This document shows, piece after piece, positions 8,686 through 17,843 of a stretch of 64,000 nucleotides of DNA; position 1 is the first letter of the stretch, and each line of letters begins with the position of its first letter. The translations under genes and the position numbers were made by a program. A model generated the notes under the pieces. That model was not told the origin of the DNA, searched no databases, and saw only the letters and a list, made by a program, of their open reading frames with translations. The DNA comes from Pseudomonas versuta (GTDB taxonomy: Bacteria > Pseudomonadota > Gammaproteobacteria > Pseudomonadales > Pseudomonadaceae), in the NCBI RefSeq assembly GCF_001294575.1, contig NZ_CP012676.1:2480001-2544000 (forward strand), in the 5' to 3' direction.

Positions 8686-10809
8686 CTAAAAGTGGAACGC
8701 CACACCCGTGGTGACGTTGAACGGGTCACCGGGGAAGAAATTCGCCGAGTCCTGACCCTTGGCGTCATACGTGGTGTTGGCAGCCGTGGCGTAGTGTTGG
8801 TTGGTCAAGTTACGCGCATCAACAAACACCTCCCACTTTTTGCTCGGCGCCTCGTAGCCCACCTTCGCCCCCCAGACCACATAGGACGGCGCGCCAAGGG
8901 TATTGGTAAAGTCGACGTAATAGCTGGAAGCGGCGCGGGCATTGAGTTGCGCGTAAAAGCCTGCAGATTGCCGATACTGCAGCTCGGCCTGATACACCTG
9001 GCGCGGCAGCCCCGGCAGTTGATTGTCACCAAACACCGGATCGTTGCGGTAGTGGAAATCGTTATAGGTATAGGCCTGGCGCAGCGCAATGCTGTCGCCA
9101 TTCTGATTCTCCCAGAGCAATGCATTAAGCCCTGCTTCTATCCCCTGATGAATCGTCGGACTGGCGTTTGAGGTGGCAATCAACTGATCCTCGGTTGCGC
9201 TCGCCGGGCGTACTACCACCGACAGCAGCTCCTTGTGTACCCACGACCGATAGACCGTCAGGCTGCCGTCAAAAATGCCATGTCCGCCGCGAATGCCAAA
9301 CTCCAGGGTATTGGCCTTTTGCGGCCGGACATCGCGAATATAGGGGGTGCCGGTGCTGCCCAGTTGCCAGGTCACCGGCGGATCAACGGAACGGCTGACG
9401 TTGCCAAAGAGTTCAAACTCCGGTGTCAGCTGATAGCGCAAGCCAAGGCGCGGAGCCAGGTCGTATTCGCTGTAATCAACCCCGCTGGGGAACTCACTGG
9501 TGTTGACCGCAGTGGTGTATTTGATGTCGGCCTTACGCTTGATATCGATCCACGACAGGCCGCTGGAAAGCCAGGTGCGCTCACCCAGTTGCAGCTCGTT
9601 ACCCAGCGAAAAGACCGTGTCGCGCGAGCCGGTGTAATCGGTTTTTTGTTGCGTGTTGCCGGTGTCCCTGAAGTGCGATTTAACATCCGCCAGCCAGGCC
9701 CGGGTCGTGCTGAAGGTCACGCTGCTGTCGCTGGGCAGGCCGAGGAAAGTATCGCCGGTGCGCAGATAGCGCAGGGTCAGGTTCAGATCCGTGGAGCGCC
9801 AGTCCTGGGGCGTAGCGCTGTAGCGCCAGCCGTTCAACAGCGGGTAATCGTTATAGCCCAGCCCTACTTCCAGCTTGGCATTGTCATCAAAGGTGTAGGT
9901 GGTTTTGCTGCCCAGCAGGGTCGATCCGTCCTTCTTGCGCCCGGTGGGAACATCGTTGCTTGTAGGGTCATGTTTGAGTTGGTACTTGGTTAAAGGATTG
10001 CCCTGGGTCAGGGTCTCTTCGCGATAACGCAGGAAGAAACGGGTCTCGAGTTTGGGACTGAACACGTGACCGAAGTTGGCAACCAGCCCCTGCCCCTTGT
10101 TGGAAGTATCGTCCTGATAGCCGTCGCGCTGGTTGTGCAACACACTCACGTAATAGTCGCTGTCACCCACTACCCCGCCGGTGCTCAGTTGCTGTTTGCG
10201 ATAGCCGAAACTGCCGGCCTCCAGGCGTGCATAGTTGCCCGGGTCGGTACGCCCGGTCTTGCTCACAAAGTTGATCGCGCCGCCCAGCGACAACGCGGAG
10301 TACAGATAGGCATTGGCGCCATACAGCACCTCGGTGTGATCCACCGAAGCCATGTCCAGCATGTCCTCCTGGGTACCGCCCGGCCCGGTGAGCGGAAGGC
10401 CGTCATAGAGGAATTTGATCCCCAGTACGTACCCTTGATAGAAGGTGTTGAGGCCCGAGCCGCGAATCGAAATCTTGTTCGCTCCCGAGCCGCTGGTGGC
10501 CTGGGCGAAGACTCCGGGCTGCAGGGCCAGAACGTCCTCGGCATTGGCCGCACGCCCGCGTTCCACCTCGTGGTTGTCCACCACCGCGGTGTTGCCCGCA
10601 ACTTTTTTCAACGCCTTTTCAGCCTTCAGCGCCCCGGATGCCTGAGCACCGGTGACCACCACCGTGTCCAGTGTCGGGCCCTGGTTGGCGGCCGTCTCCT
10701 GGGCTGCCATAGCCGTACCCTGAACCAGCATCAGCAACATGCCCATGCTGGACGCCGTTGCTAACGTATTAAGACGCTGAGCGCGTTTCTCGAACTTTCG
10801 CCACATCAA
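8686..10809 (-). CDS. TonB-dependent outer-membrane receptor
   Basis: 707 residues. Residues 1-36 are a signal peptide ending AMA. A TonB box-like stretch LDTVVVTGA follows near 48-56, then a plug domain (about 70-200: VLALQPGVFAQATSGSGANKISIRGSG, SALSLGGAINFVSKTG) and a 22-strand-type beta-barrel to the terminal aromatic residue (GVAFHF), as outer-membrane insertion requires. It imports a ligand, typically a ferric siderophore, with TonB energy; the ligand cannot be read from sequence. No sigma/anti-sigma pair or clear Fur box is adjacent. It is convergent with pcp, with 15 bases between. Confidence 0.9.
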   Translation of the reverse strand: MMWRKFEKRAQRLNTLATASSMGMLLMLVQGTAMAAQETAANQGPTLDTVVVTGAQASGALKAEKALKKVAGNTAVVDNHEVERGRAANAEDVLALQPGVFAQATSGSGANKISIRGSGLNTFYQGYVLGIKFLYDGLPLTGPGGTQEDMLDMASVDHTEVLYGANAYLYSALSLGGAINFVSKTGRTDPGNYARLEAGSFGYRKQQLSTGGVVGDSDYYVSVLHNQRDGYQDDTSNKGQGLVANFGHVFSPKLETRFFLRYREETLTQGNPLTKYQLKHDPTSNDVPTGRKKDGSTLLGSKTTYTFDDNAKLEVGLGYNDYPLLNGWRYSATPQDWRSTDLNLTLRYLRTGDTFLGLPSDSSVTFSTTRAWLADVKSHFRDTGNTQQKTDYTGSRDTVFSLGNELQLGERTWLSSGLSWIDIKRKADIKYTTAVNTSEFPSGVDYSEYDLAPRLGLRYQLTPEFELFGNVSRSVDPPVTWQLGSTGTPYIRDVRPQKANTLEFGIRGGHGIFDGSLTVYRSWVHKELLSVVVRPASATEDQLIATSNASPTIHQGIEAGLNALLWENQNGDSIALRQAYTYNDFHYRNDPVFGDNQLPGLPRQVYQAELQYRQSAGFYAQLNARAASSYYVDFTNTLGAPSYVVWGAKVGYEAPSKKWEVFVDARNLTNQHYATAANTTYDAKGQDSANFFPGDPFNVTTGVAFHF

Positions 10810-11102
10810 TTCAACACCCCTGACTCAGTTAATTAGTTGGAGCATCTATTGGTATAGTCGCGCTCGAACATCAACTTTGCAGGGTTCATGCCAGCTAAAT
10901 AACCGGCAAATACGTTAACTAAAGCGGGGTTGAATCCACTCAATCCGACACTTTGTAAAACAACTGTACAGCGCAGAACAGTTGGCACTTCATGCGCTCC
11001 GTTGCCCGGGAGTTTGCACAGTACTTATAACGGTCTGAGCCATTGATAGACGACCGCCCGGGGTAGTGCGGGCGGCCGCAGCAGGGTTACAAGTGCACAA
11101 TA
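10810..11102. other. Intergenic region upstream of TonB receptor gene
   Basis: About 290 bases between two minus-strand genes. It should hold the receptor promoter. A hairpin with a 7-bp GC stem (CCGCCCG at 11054-11060 and CGGGCGG at 11069-11075) lies 28-49 bases after the cupin stop and may end that transcript, though no T-run follows. No other feature was found. Confidence 0.4.
11054..11075 (-). terminator. GC-rich hairpin after cupin gene
   Basis: A perfect 7-bp stem with an 8-base loop sits just past the cupin stop codon in the direction of transcription. It lacks the T-run of a standard intrinsic terminator, so it is only a candidate. Confidence 0.3.
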
Positions 11103-11531
11103 TCAATGGCTGTGGGCGTGACCGGCCGTTGCCGTCCCGGCGAAATACTCCTCATCGGTGACCTTTTCCAGCCAGACCACGGCCACGCCGTCCAGCGCCT
11201 CCTGAATTGCAATATGAGTCATCGAGGTGGTTGGCGAAGCGCCGTGCCAGTGTTTGTGTCCGGGGGGGCACCAGATGACGTCACCGGCGCGGATTTCCAC
11301 AATCGGCTCGCCTTCACACTGGGTCCAGCCACAGCCGGCTGTCACAACCAGGGTCTGCCCCAGCGGATGGGTATGCCAGGCGGACCGGGCCCCCGGTTCA
11401 AATGTCACGCTGGCCACCGAAACCCGCGAAGGTTCTGGCGCAGTGTTCAGCGGATCGATGCGAACAGTGCCGGTGAACCAGGCCTCGGGGCCTTTAACCG
11501 AAGGTTGTGAGCCAACACGTTTGAGTTCCAT
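11103..11531 (-). CDS. Cupin-fold metalloprotein, hydroxynitrile-lyase-like
   Basis: 142 residues forming a single small cupin. The motif [18 protein letters not shown] places metal-ligand histidines near 53 and 55 and a glutamine near 59; a second motif, PGHKHWHGA, supplies the last histidine. Order and spacing resemble the manganese-dependent bacterial cupin hydroxynitrile lyases (Granulicella/Acidobacterium type), which is why relatives are annotated (R)-mandelonitrile lyase. The physiological reaction of such proteins in Pseudomonas is unknown. A His-rich tail (GHAHSH) ends the protein. It is divergent from a LysR gene 129 bases away, its probable regulator. Confidence 0.82.
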   Translation of the reverse strand: MELKRVGSQPSVKGPEAWFTGTVRIDPLNTAPEPSRVSVASVTFEPGARSAWHTHPLGQTLVVTAGCGWTQCEGEPIVEIRAGDVIWCPPGHKHWHGASPTTSMTHIAIQEALDGVAVVWLEKVTDEEYFAGTATAGHAHSH

Positions 11532-11660
11532 TGCGGTTTTCCTCTAGCCGATTCAAGTAGGTTGCAGCCCGTTCAGGCCAGTTGATGCCCTTACTGTATA
11601 GACCAGCCCGGCCTATGATTAGATGGCAAAATCGGCATGCACTTATGCAATGGAGCATCA

Positions 11661-12578
11661 ATGCGAGAAAACCTTAACGATTTGCTGGCCTTCATGATTG
11701 TCGCCCGCGAGCGCAACTTCACCCGCGCCGCCGCGCAACTGGGGGTTTCCCAGTCGGCGTTGAGCCGCACGATCGGCGCGCTGGAAAAAAGAATGGGCCT
11801 GCTCCTGCTGACCCGCACCACGCGCAGTGTTTCGATGACAGAGGCCGGGCGCAGAGTGCTGGCGACCGTTGCGCCGCGCTTCGAAGAAATCGATGCCGAG
11901 CTTGAAGCATTGAGTGATCTGCGGGACCGACCGGCAGGCACCGTACGAATCACCACGACCGACTATGTTACCCGGGTTTACCTGTGGCCCCGACTCAAGC
12001 CCCTGTTACGCGAGTTCCCGGATATCCACGTCGAGCTGATCAACGATTACGGGCTTTCGGACATCGTGCAAGACAGCTACGACATCGGCATCCGTCTGGG
12101 CGACCAGGTCGAGAAAGACATGATCGCCGCACGCATCAGCCCCGATCAGACCATGGCCATTGTCGGTGCTCCAGGCTATCTGGCCGCGCAGGGTCCCTGC
12201 ACGACACCCCAGGACCTGACCCGTCACAACTGCATCAATTTGCGTTTACCAACCCGGGACTCGCTGATGCCGTGGGAGTTGAGCAAAGACGGTCGTGAAC
12301 TGCAGGTGCGGGTGGCTGGCCAACTGGTATTCAACAGTACCTACGAGATGCTCGAGGCCGCCCTCGACGGTTTTGGCCTGGCCTACCTGCCCTATGAACT
12401 GGCCAGGGCCCATGTCGATGACGCAAGGCTGAACTGGGTACTTGAAGACTGGTTCCCGACCTATACCGGCTACCACCTTTTTTACCCGAGCCGGCGACAG
12501 GCCTCACAAGCGGTGTCTCTGGTGGTCCAGGCGTTGAAAGCAGATACCCCCTCTGGTCGAAGCCGTGCACGCCAATGA
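11661..12578 (+). CDS. LysR-family transcriptional regulator
   Basis: 305 residues. The HTH lies at about 5-45 (DLLAFMIVARERNFTRAAAQL, SQSALSRTIGALEKRMG); the effector domain starts near 90 (GTVRITTTDYVTRVYLWP). It belongs to the group whose members often regulate a divergent oxidoreductase or cupin. The start at 11661 gives the standard N-terminus; the frame opens eight codons earlier. It is divergent from the cupin gene and probably controls it. The effector is unknown. Confidence 0.85.
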   Translation: MRENLNDLLAFMIVARERNFTRAAAQLGVSQSALSRTIGALEKRMGLLLLTRTTRSVSMTEAGRRVLATVAPRFEEIDAELEALSDLRDRPAGTVRITTTDYVTRVYLWPRLKPLLREFPDIHVELINDYGLSDIVQDSYDIGIRLGDQVEKDMIAARISPDQTMAIVGAPGYLAAQGPCTTPQDLTRHNCINLRLPTRDSLMPWELSKDGRELQVRVAGQLVFNSTYEMLEAALDGFGLAYLPYELARAHVDDARLNWVLEDWFPTYTGYHLFYPSRRQASQAVSLVVQALKADTPSGRSRARQ

Positions 12579-12745
12579 AATTAAAATCCGGCCATACCCT
12601 GAATAGACAGTTTTATTTTCTACTTATTGACTTTTTAATCGAATAATATTTTACAAATACACTAGAACAGACAAAAACATTCAATATTTTTCGCTGCAAT
12701 AGCCGGTACCATTTTCCTCACACTTTGCAGGAAGGTACCGCCGCA

Positions 12746-13927
12746 ATGCATGACGCCATGACTCGCTACATACACGCCGGAAGAACCCCGCAGGCCTTCG
12801 GCGGGCTGGTCAACACCCCGATTTTTCGCGGTTCGACCGTCCTGGCGGACAGCTTCGCCAGCTGGGAGGCGAGCAAAAAAAATGGCAATCCTTATTCCAA
12901 CTATGGACGCTTCGGCACTCCCACCACCCGTTCGTTCGAACAGGCCATGGCCGAGCTGGAAGGGGGTCATGGTTGCCTGGTTTTCCCTTCGGGCCTGGCG
13001 GCCTGCACGCATGCCCTGCTGGCTTTTGTCAGTGCTGGCGATCATGTACTGATGACTGACAACATCTACGGCCCCACACGCTCGTTTGCCAGCAACGTGC
13101 TGAGCCGCCTGGGAGTTGACGTCGAATATTTCTCACCGCTGATCGGCGCCGGGATTGCTGCACTCATGCGCGCCAACACCCGGGTGGTCTTTGCCGAGTC
13201 ACCGGGCTCACTGACGTTCGAGGTGGCGGACCTGCCCGCAATCAGCGCGGCGGCCCATGAGGCAGGCGCCTTTGTGCTGCTCGACAATACCTGGGCCTCC
13301 CCCTTGTACTTCAAGCCGTTTGAACATGGGGTTGATGTGTCGATTCAAGCGGCGACCAAATATATCGTCGGCCACTCGGACGCCCTGTTGGGCACGGCCA
13401 CCGCCAACCGCAGGGCCTGGGAAATCCTTAAAGCCGGGGCCCATGATTTTGGACAGACCGCCAGCCCGGACGACTTGTTTCTGGCACTGCGCGGCTTGCG
13501 CACCCTGCCGATCCGGCTGCAACAGCACTGGCGCAGCGGCGTGGCACTGGCGCAAAGCCTGAGCGAGCACCCGGGCGTTAGCCAAGTGTTGCACCCGGCC
13601 CTTGCCAACGACCCCGGGCACGACCTTTGGAAGCGGGATTTTCTGGGCGCCAGCGGCCTGTTTTCAATACGGGTCAATACCGGGGACACAGCCGTGCTGG
13701 GGCGCCTGTTTGATAATTTGAAACTGTTCGGGATCGGGCTTTCCTGGGGCGGCTTCGAGAGCCTGGTAGTCCCGGTTGGCCAGCCTGTGCGCAGTTGCGC
13801 CCGACAGGCCGACGAAGGCTATTTGATCCGGGTGCATGCCGGCCTGGAACACATCGACGACCTGATCGAAGACTTCCACCGGGCCCTGGATATCGCCTTT
13901 GGAAAATGCTGTGTAGCGGTGGCCTGA
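12746..13927 (+). CDS. metC: Cystathionine beta-lyase-like PLP enzyme
   Basis: 393 residues of the Cys/Met metabolism PLP family. Features in order: TRYIHAGRTPQAFGGLVNTPIFRGST (N-terminus), YGRFGTPTTRSFEQAMAELEGG, FPSGLAAC (PLP phosphate loop), DNTWASPLYF (PLP-ring aspartate) and ATKYIVGHSD with the Schiff-base lysine. The C-terminal LSWGGFESLV loop is typical of MetC. The reaction is cystathionine to homocysteine, pyruvate and ammonia, or cysteine desulfhydration; substrate preference cannot be read from sequence. The start at 12746 is nine bases after AGGAAGG. The upstream 160 bases are unusually AT-rich, the likely promoter. The REP array follows immediately. Confidence 0.87.
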   Translation: MHDAMTRYIHAGRTPQAFGGLVNTPIFRGSTVLADSFASWEASKKNGNPYSNYGRFGTPTTRSFEQAMAELEGGHGCLVFPSGLAACTHALLAFVSAGDHVLMTDNIYGPTRSFASNVLSRLGVDVEYFSPLIGAGIAALMRANTRVVFAESPGSLTFEVADLPAISAAAHEAGAFVLLDNTWASPLYFKPFEHGVDVSIQAATKYIVGHSDALLGTATANRRAWEILKAGAHDFGQTASPDDLFLALRGLRTLPIRLQQHWRSGVALAQSLSEHPGVSQVLHPALANDPGHDLWKRDFLGASGLFSIRVNTGDTAVLGRLFDNLKLFGIGLSWGGFESLVVPVGQPVRSCARQADEGYLIRVHAGLEHIDDLIEDFHRALDIAFGKCCVAVA

Positions 13928-13943
13928 CCCATACCGCCAAACA

Positions 13944-14934
13944 CCCTGTAGTCGCTGGCGAGTGCAACGAGACTGCGAGAAAGACCGCAGGGCCACGAGG
14001 TCTGCTGCGCAGCCCATCGCAGCCTCGTCCCTCGTCAGCGACTACAACTCCCGTTTTTCGTAGCAGTTGCCGAAGGCTACGTCCGGTTGCGCAGTGACCG
14101 TCACGCTCGCTACCACCCGAAGCCTGTAGTCGCTGGCGAGTGCAACGAGACTGCGAGAAAGACCGCAGGGCCACGAGGTCTGCTGCGCAACCCATCGCAG
14201 CCTCGTCCCTCGTCAGCGACTACAACTCCCGTTTTTCGTAGCAGTTGCCGAAGGCTACGTCCGGTTGCGCAGCGACCGTCACGCTCGCTACCACCTGAAG
14301 CCTGTAGTCGCTGGCGAGTGCAACGAGATTGCGAGAAAGACCGCAGGGCCACGAGGTCTGCTACGCAGCCCATCGCAGCCTCCTCCCTCGTCAGCGACTA
14401 CAACTCCCGTTTTTCGTAGCATTTGCCGAAGGCTACGTCCGGTTGCGCAGCGACCGTCACGCTCGCTACCACCCGAAGCCTGTAGTCGCTGGCGAGTGCA
14501 ACGAGACTGCGAGAAAGACCGCAGGGCCACGAGGTCTGCTGCGCAACCCATCGCAGCCTCGTCCCTCGTCAGCGACTACAACTCCCGTTTTTCGTAGCAG
14601 TTGCCGAAGGCTACGTCCGGTTGCGCAGCGACCGTCACGCTCGCTACCACCTGAAGCCTGTAGTCGCTGGCGAGTGCAACGAGACTGCGAGAAAGACCGC
14701 AGGGCCACGAGGTCTGCTACGCAGCCCATCGCAGCCTCGTCCCTCGTCAGCGACTACAACTCCCGTTTTTCGTAGCATTTGCCGAAGGCTACGTCCGGTT
14801 GCGCAGCGACAGTCACGCTCGCTACCACCCGAAGCCTGTAGTCGCTGGCGAGTGCAACGAGACTGCGAGAAAGACCGCAGGGCCACGAGGTCTGCTACGC
14901 AGCCCATCGCAGCCTCGTCCCTCGTCAGCGACTA
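13944..14934. repeat. Six-unit tandem REP array, 178-bp period
   Basis: Units begin with CCTGTAGTCGCTGGCGAG at 13944, 14123, 14301, 14479, 14657 and 14835; the last is truncated near 14934. Each unit holds an inverted pair (GTAGTCGCTGGCGAG... and ...CTCGTCAGCGACTAC) plus a GTAGCAGTTGCCGAAGGCTAC hairpin. Units 2 and 4 share GCGCAACCC and GTAGCAGTT, while units 3 and 5 share TACGCAGCCC and GTAGCATTT, so a 356-bp pair was itself duplicated. Open frames of 87-148 codons recur through it only because the period is nearly a multiple of three; they are not genes. Confidence 0.93.
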
Positions 14935-14977
14935 CGCACCACCAAACATCCACGGGGCGGCAACCCCGCGCCTGTAG

Positions 14978-15439
14978 TTATGGCGCATAGCGCAGGGGCA
15001 ATCGCGTGGAATATTTGATTTGTTCCATGGAAAAACTCGAACTGATGTCGGCCAGGCCCGGGATGCGGATCAGCTGTTTATACACCCCGTCATAGGCCGC
15101 CACATCAGGGACTGCCACCCGCAACAGGTAATCCGTGTCACCCGCCATCCGGTAAACCTCCACCACTTCATCCACTGCCGAGACGGCGGCGTGAAACTGC
15201 GCCAGCCAGTCAGCATTGTGTTGCGTGGTTTTGATCGACACGAACACCACAACCCCGACATTGAGTTTGTGGCCGTCCAGCAAGGCGACCCGGGCGCGGA
15301 TCACTCCGGACTCTTCCAGCTTCTGAATCCGCCGCCAGCAGGCCGTACTGCCCAGACCGATCTGATCGGCAATCTCGGCCACCGGTCGAGTGCAGTCGGT
15401 TTGCAGAATTTGCAGAATTGCCCGGTCAAGCTTGTCCAT
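14978..15439 (-). CDS. Lrp/AsnC-family transcriptional regulator
   Basis: 153 residues: an N-terminal winged HTH (KLDRAILQILQTDCTRPVAEIADQIG, TACWRRIQKLEESG) and a C-terminal RAM domain (NVGVVVFVSIKT, GDTDYLLRVAVPD). It follows the RidA gene by 28 bases on the same strand, so the two are probably cotranscribed. Lrp-type genes next to RidA often regulate amino-acid degradation that makes reactive enamine intermediates; the nearby metC-like gene is a possible target, but this is inference. Confidence 0.87.
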   Translation of the reverse strand: MDKLDRAILQILQTDCTRPVAEIADQIGLGSTACWRRIQKLEESGVIRARVALLDGHKLNVGVVVFVSIKTTQHNADWLAQFHAAVSAVDEVVEVYRMAGDTDYLLRVAVPDVAAYDGVYKQLIRIPGLADISSSFSMEQIKYSTRLPLRYAP

Positions 15440-15467
15440 GGGGGTCTTTACCTTGCGAGGGGACTGT

Positions 15468-15848
15468 TCAGCCCTTGGCTGCCATTGCGGTCACTTCTAC
15501 ACGCATGCCTGCGACTGCCAGTGCGGCCACACCCACAGCAGCGCGTACCGGCCACGGCTTGGCAAAGAAACGTTTGTAGACCTCGTTGAAAGCCGCGCGA
15601 TCGGCCATGTCGGTAAGGTAAATGGTCAGATGCATGACCCGGTCCATGGAGCTGCCCGCGCGTTCCAGCGCGACCTTCAGCGCTTGCAGCGTGCACTCGC
15701 TCTGCTGGGTGATATCACCCAGCTCCAGGCTGCCATCGGCGCGGGTGGGGATCTGGGTGGAAACCAGCAAACCGGCAAAACCGGCCACGTCGGAGGAGAT
15801 CGACTGGGTGTCTGGATCGGGGGTAAAGGTGATGTCCTGGTTGGCCAT
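15468..15848 (-). CDS. RidA family protein (reactive enamine/imine deaminase)
   Basis: 126 residues. The N-terminus ITFTPDPDTQSIS, the core ISSDVAGFAGLLVSTQIP and the C-terminal PWPVRAAVGVAALAVAGMRVEVTAMA give the YjgF/YER057c/UK114 fold. The arginine in PVRAAVGV corresponds to the active-site arginine of hydrolytic RidA members. Such trimers hydrolyse 2-aminoacrylate-type enamines released by PLP lyases, which fits the metC-like and mdeA genes nearby. The start at 15848 gives the normal length; the frame opens 14 codons earlier without family sequence. It is first in a two-gene operon with the Lrp gene. Confidence 0.87.
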   Translation of the reverse strand: MANQDITFTPDPDTQSISSDVAGFAGLLVSTQIPTRADGSLELGDITQQSECTLQALKVALERAGSSMDRVMHLTIYLTDMADRAAFNEVYKRFFAKPWPVRAAVGVAALAVAGMRVEVTAMAAKG

Positions 15849-16015
15849 GTAAATCTCTTTTTGTAGGGGGCTGTCACGTTGAAGCGCCACAGTTTACAGC
15901 CTCTGCGTGCGTCATTGCTGATTCAGCCCGAATATCCGCATGGCTAAACCCCGGGGCCGGCAATGAACAGCGGCGCGCGGCAGGCCATGTCTGTTGCAGA
16001 CATGGCCTGCCCTGA

Positions 16016-16369
16016 TCAGGCCTTCACATACACCCAGGCCGTGAGCCCGGACGCCAGCGCTACAGCAACTCGCTGATAGTCCGCCACTTCGTAGGCATCT
16101 GCCGCAGCCAGTTCCTGCTCCGATAGCCGGAACACCATGCCCGCCACCCGGTCATCAAGGTTGGTGCTGACACTCACGATGGGATGATGGGTCTTGCCGC
16201 TGGTGGCGAGAACCTGCGGGTCGGTGATCTCGACCCATGACTGCTTGTAGCCGGTCATCTGATCCGCCTGGCCTGCCAGTTCGCGACCAAAATTGGCCAG
16301 TTGCACGGCCGGGTCCTGCAAGGTGCCATAGGAAAAAAGCAGCACCGGGTTAACTGTGGTTTGCATCAT
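16016..16369 (-). CDS. Gamma-glutamylcyclotransferase-like (AIG2-type) protein
   Basis: 117 residues of the GGCT/AIG2 fold. The N-terminal LLFSYGTLQDP is the substrate-binding YGTL loop, and ADAYEVADYQR carries the conserved glutamate used as acid/base in GGCT enzymes. Family members release 5-oxoproline from gamma-glutamyl amines or peptides; the substrate here is unknown. It starts 23 bases after the stop of the preceding M24 remnant on the same strand, suggesting one transcript. Confidence 0.82.
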   Translation of the reverse strand: MMQTTVNPVLLFSYGTLQDPAVQLANFGRELAGQADQMTGYKQSWVEITDPQVLATSGKTHHPIVSVSTNLDDRVAGMVFRLSEQELAAADAYEVADYQRVAVALASGLTAWVYVKA

Positions 16370-16392
16370 GGGTCTCCAGTAAAAACGGTTGG

Positions 16393-16647
16393 TCAGGCCA
16401 GCAAGTCTTCAAAAAATGCGCCGGAAGGCAGGTCCGGGTGGGCAATCTGGATTTCCAGAATCCACAGCCCTTGATTGGGGTAATGTTCAAAATCCCTCAG
16501 GTCACCGCCCCGGTGAACGGCATGGGGGAAATCGCTGACCCGGTGGTCCTTGATATTGAGGTTCAAGACCCAGCCCATCGCCTGAGCAAGACGCATGGAC
16601 TCAATGTTGTAGCTGGGGCCTACGGCCTCTTTGGGTTGTGCAACCAC
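16393..16647 (-). pseudogene. M24-family metallopeptidase with large internal deletion
   Basis: 84 residues, read from a GTG start with AGGAG seven bases upstream. The first 22 residues (KEAVGPSYNIESMRLAQ) look like the N-terminus, and the rest (GWVLNLNIKDHRVSDFPHAVH ... WILEIQIAHP ... GAFFEDLL) like the C-terminus of a Pseudomonas M24 (creatinase-fold) peptidase of roughly 220 residues. The middle, which carries most of the metal ligands, is absent, so the product should be inactive. The join falls in an AQ-rich stretch, consistent with an in-frame deletion between short repeats. The family assignment is from recalled motifs and is moderately secure. Confidence 0.5.
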
Positions 16648-16764
16648 GGCGTTACTCCTGTATCCACGGGGTCAATCGCTATATCTATAACTATATAGCG
16701 ATGTCCCTGAACGCCGATATCAGAATGTTTTGCTGCCTACTCGATCAACCCCAATGCCGATCTC

Positions 16765-17457
16765 TCAGCGCAATGGCGGCAAGCCATAGGCGGCGAGATC
16801 AACATCCGCCAGCTGGCGCAAAATCTGGTCGGCGTGATGGTATTTGCTGTCGGCCATGGCCTCATCGGGCACCGCAATGGCGGCCATGTTTGCGGCCTTG
16901 GCGGCGGTCACGCCAAAGGGCGAATCCTCGAACACCAGGCAATCTTCAGGTGCAACGCCCAGACGCCGGGCAGCCGTCAGAAAGATATCGGGGGCCGGTT
17001 TGGCCGCGCCGACCTCAGGATCGTCGGCGGTCACAATGGTGTCGAACAGTTCAAACCATTCGCGGTGCAAGATGGTCTTGTGCGCAAGGGAATCGCGCGA
17101 CGAACTGGTGCCCACTGCAATCGGGATCTTATGCGCCTGCAAGTGCCGCACCAGCGCTTCGGCGCCCGGCATGCCCAGGGCCTTGGGGAAACGCTCGCTC
17201 AGCAGCGGTTCGCGCACGAGCAGAAACTCGTCCACCGTGAGCGGCAATTCCAGGGCCTTGATCAGAATCGCGGCCAGGTCCCGGGCACCGCGACCGATGA
17301 TTTGCTGCTTGATGTCCCAGCCGTAGGTTCGGCCGTAACGTGCAGCGATGATCTGTGTCACTTCGCTGTAGATACCCTCGGTATCCAGCAATAATCCGTC
17401 CATATCGAAAATCACGGCCTTGATCGGGCCGACAGCAGTGCGCGGTACGTTCATCAC
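16765..17457 (-). CDS. HAD-superfamily hydrolase (subfamily IA phosphatase)
   Basis: 230 residues. Motif I is FDMDGLLLDTE (nucleophile Asp near 17 and acid Asp two residues on). The helical cap follows (about 30-90), then motif II in AVGTSSSRDS, the motif III lysine in GAAKPAPDIF, and motif IV FEDSPFGV. This is the pattern of beta-phosphoglucomutase-like and pseudouridine-5'-phosphatase-like enzymes. It acts on a small cytoplasmic phosphate monoester that cannot be named. It is upstream of the M24 remnant and GGCT gene on the same strand, 117 bases away, so may be separately transcribed. Confidence 0.85.
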   Translation of the reverse strand: MMNVPRTAVGPIKAVIFDMDGLLLDTEGIYSEVTQIIAARYGRTYGWDIKQQIIGRGARDLAAILIKALELPLTVDEFLLVREPLLSERFPKALGMPGAEALVRHLQAHKIPIAVGTSSSRDSLAHKTILHREWFELFDTIVTADDPEVGAAKPAPDIFLTAARRLGVAPEDCLVFEDSPFGVTAAKAANMAAIAVPDEAMADSKYHHADQILRQLADVDLAAYGLPPLR

Positions 17458-17566
17458 AACAAATCCATGGCAAGGGACTAAAAGGATTCAGCACAATAAC
17501 GGCCCGGCTTGCCCGAATGCCAGCGGCAAGAGAAATAAGTATCGCCCTGGCCGCTAGCAAATTGCG

Positions 17567-17668
17567 CGCCCCCATCGCTGGCAAGCCAGCTCCTGCAAGG
17601 GCGTGGTGAACTCTGGATTTACCTGGCAATGCTGACCTGTGGGAGCTGGCTTGCCAGCGATGGGGGCG
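17567..17668. repeat. REP doublet (REPIN)
   Basis: CGCCCCCATCGCTGGCAAGC... at 17567 and its inverse ...GCTTGCCAGCGATGGGGGCG ending at 17668 flank a short unrelated centre. This is the classic paired-REP form. It is a different REP family from the 178-bp arrays. It lies between the divergent HAD and MDR genes; the rest of that 386-base gap shows no gene. Confidence 0.88.
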
Positions 17669-17843
17669 TAGCAGTGCTCGTCAGCTAATCACCATCAAGC
17701 CCATATGGGCACTGATGGCACCGGCGGATTAATGACTGGCAGGCAAAACAGTAATTCTGCAATCACTGTGTTTCCAGGCATCGCCGGCGCAGACACTACC
17801 CTGTTGGCATGCGGCCCGCATTGAACCCATAGAAGGAGTCATC

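Noticed and set aside
13944..14934. CRISPR-like regular spacing of repeats
   Set aside because: The 178-bp period has no unique spacers; whole units are repeated, the cores are REP palindromes and there are no cas genes.
13960..14990. Repeated open frames of 87-148 codons on both strands in the array
   Set aside because: They arise from the repeat period, lack ribosome-binding sites and have no family features.
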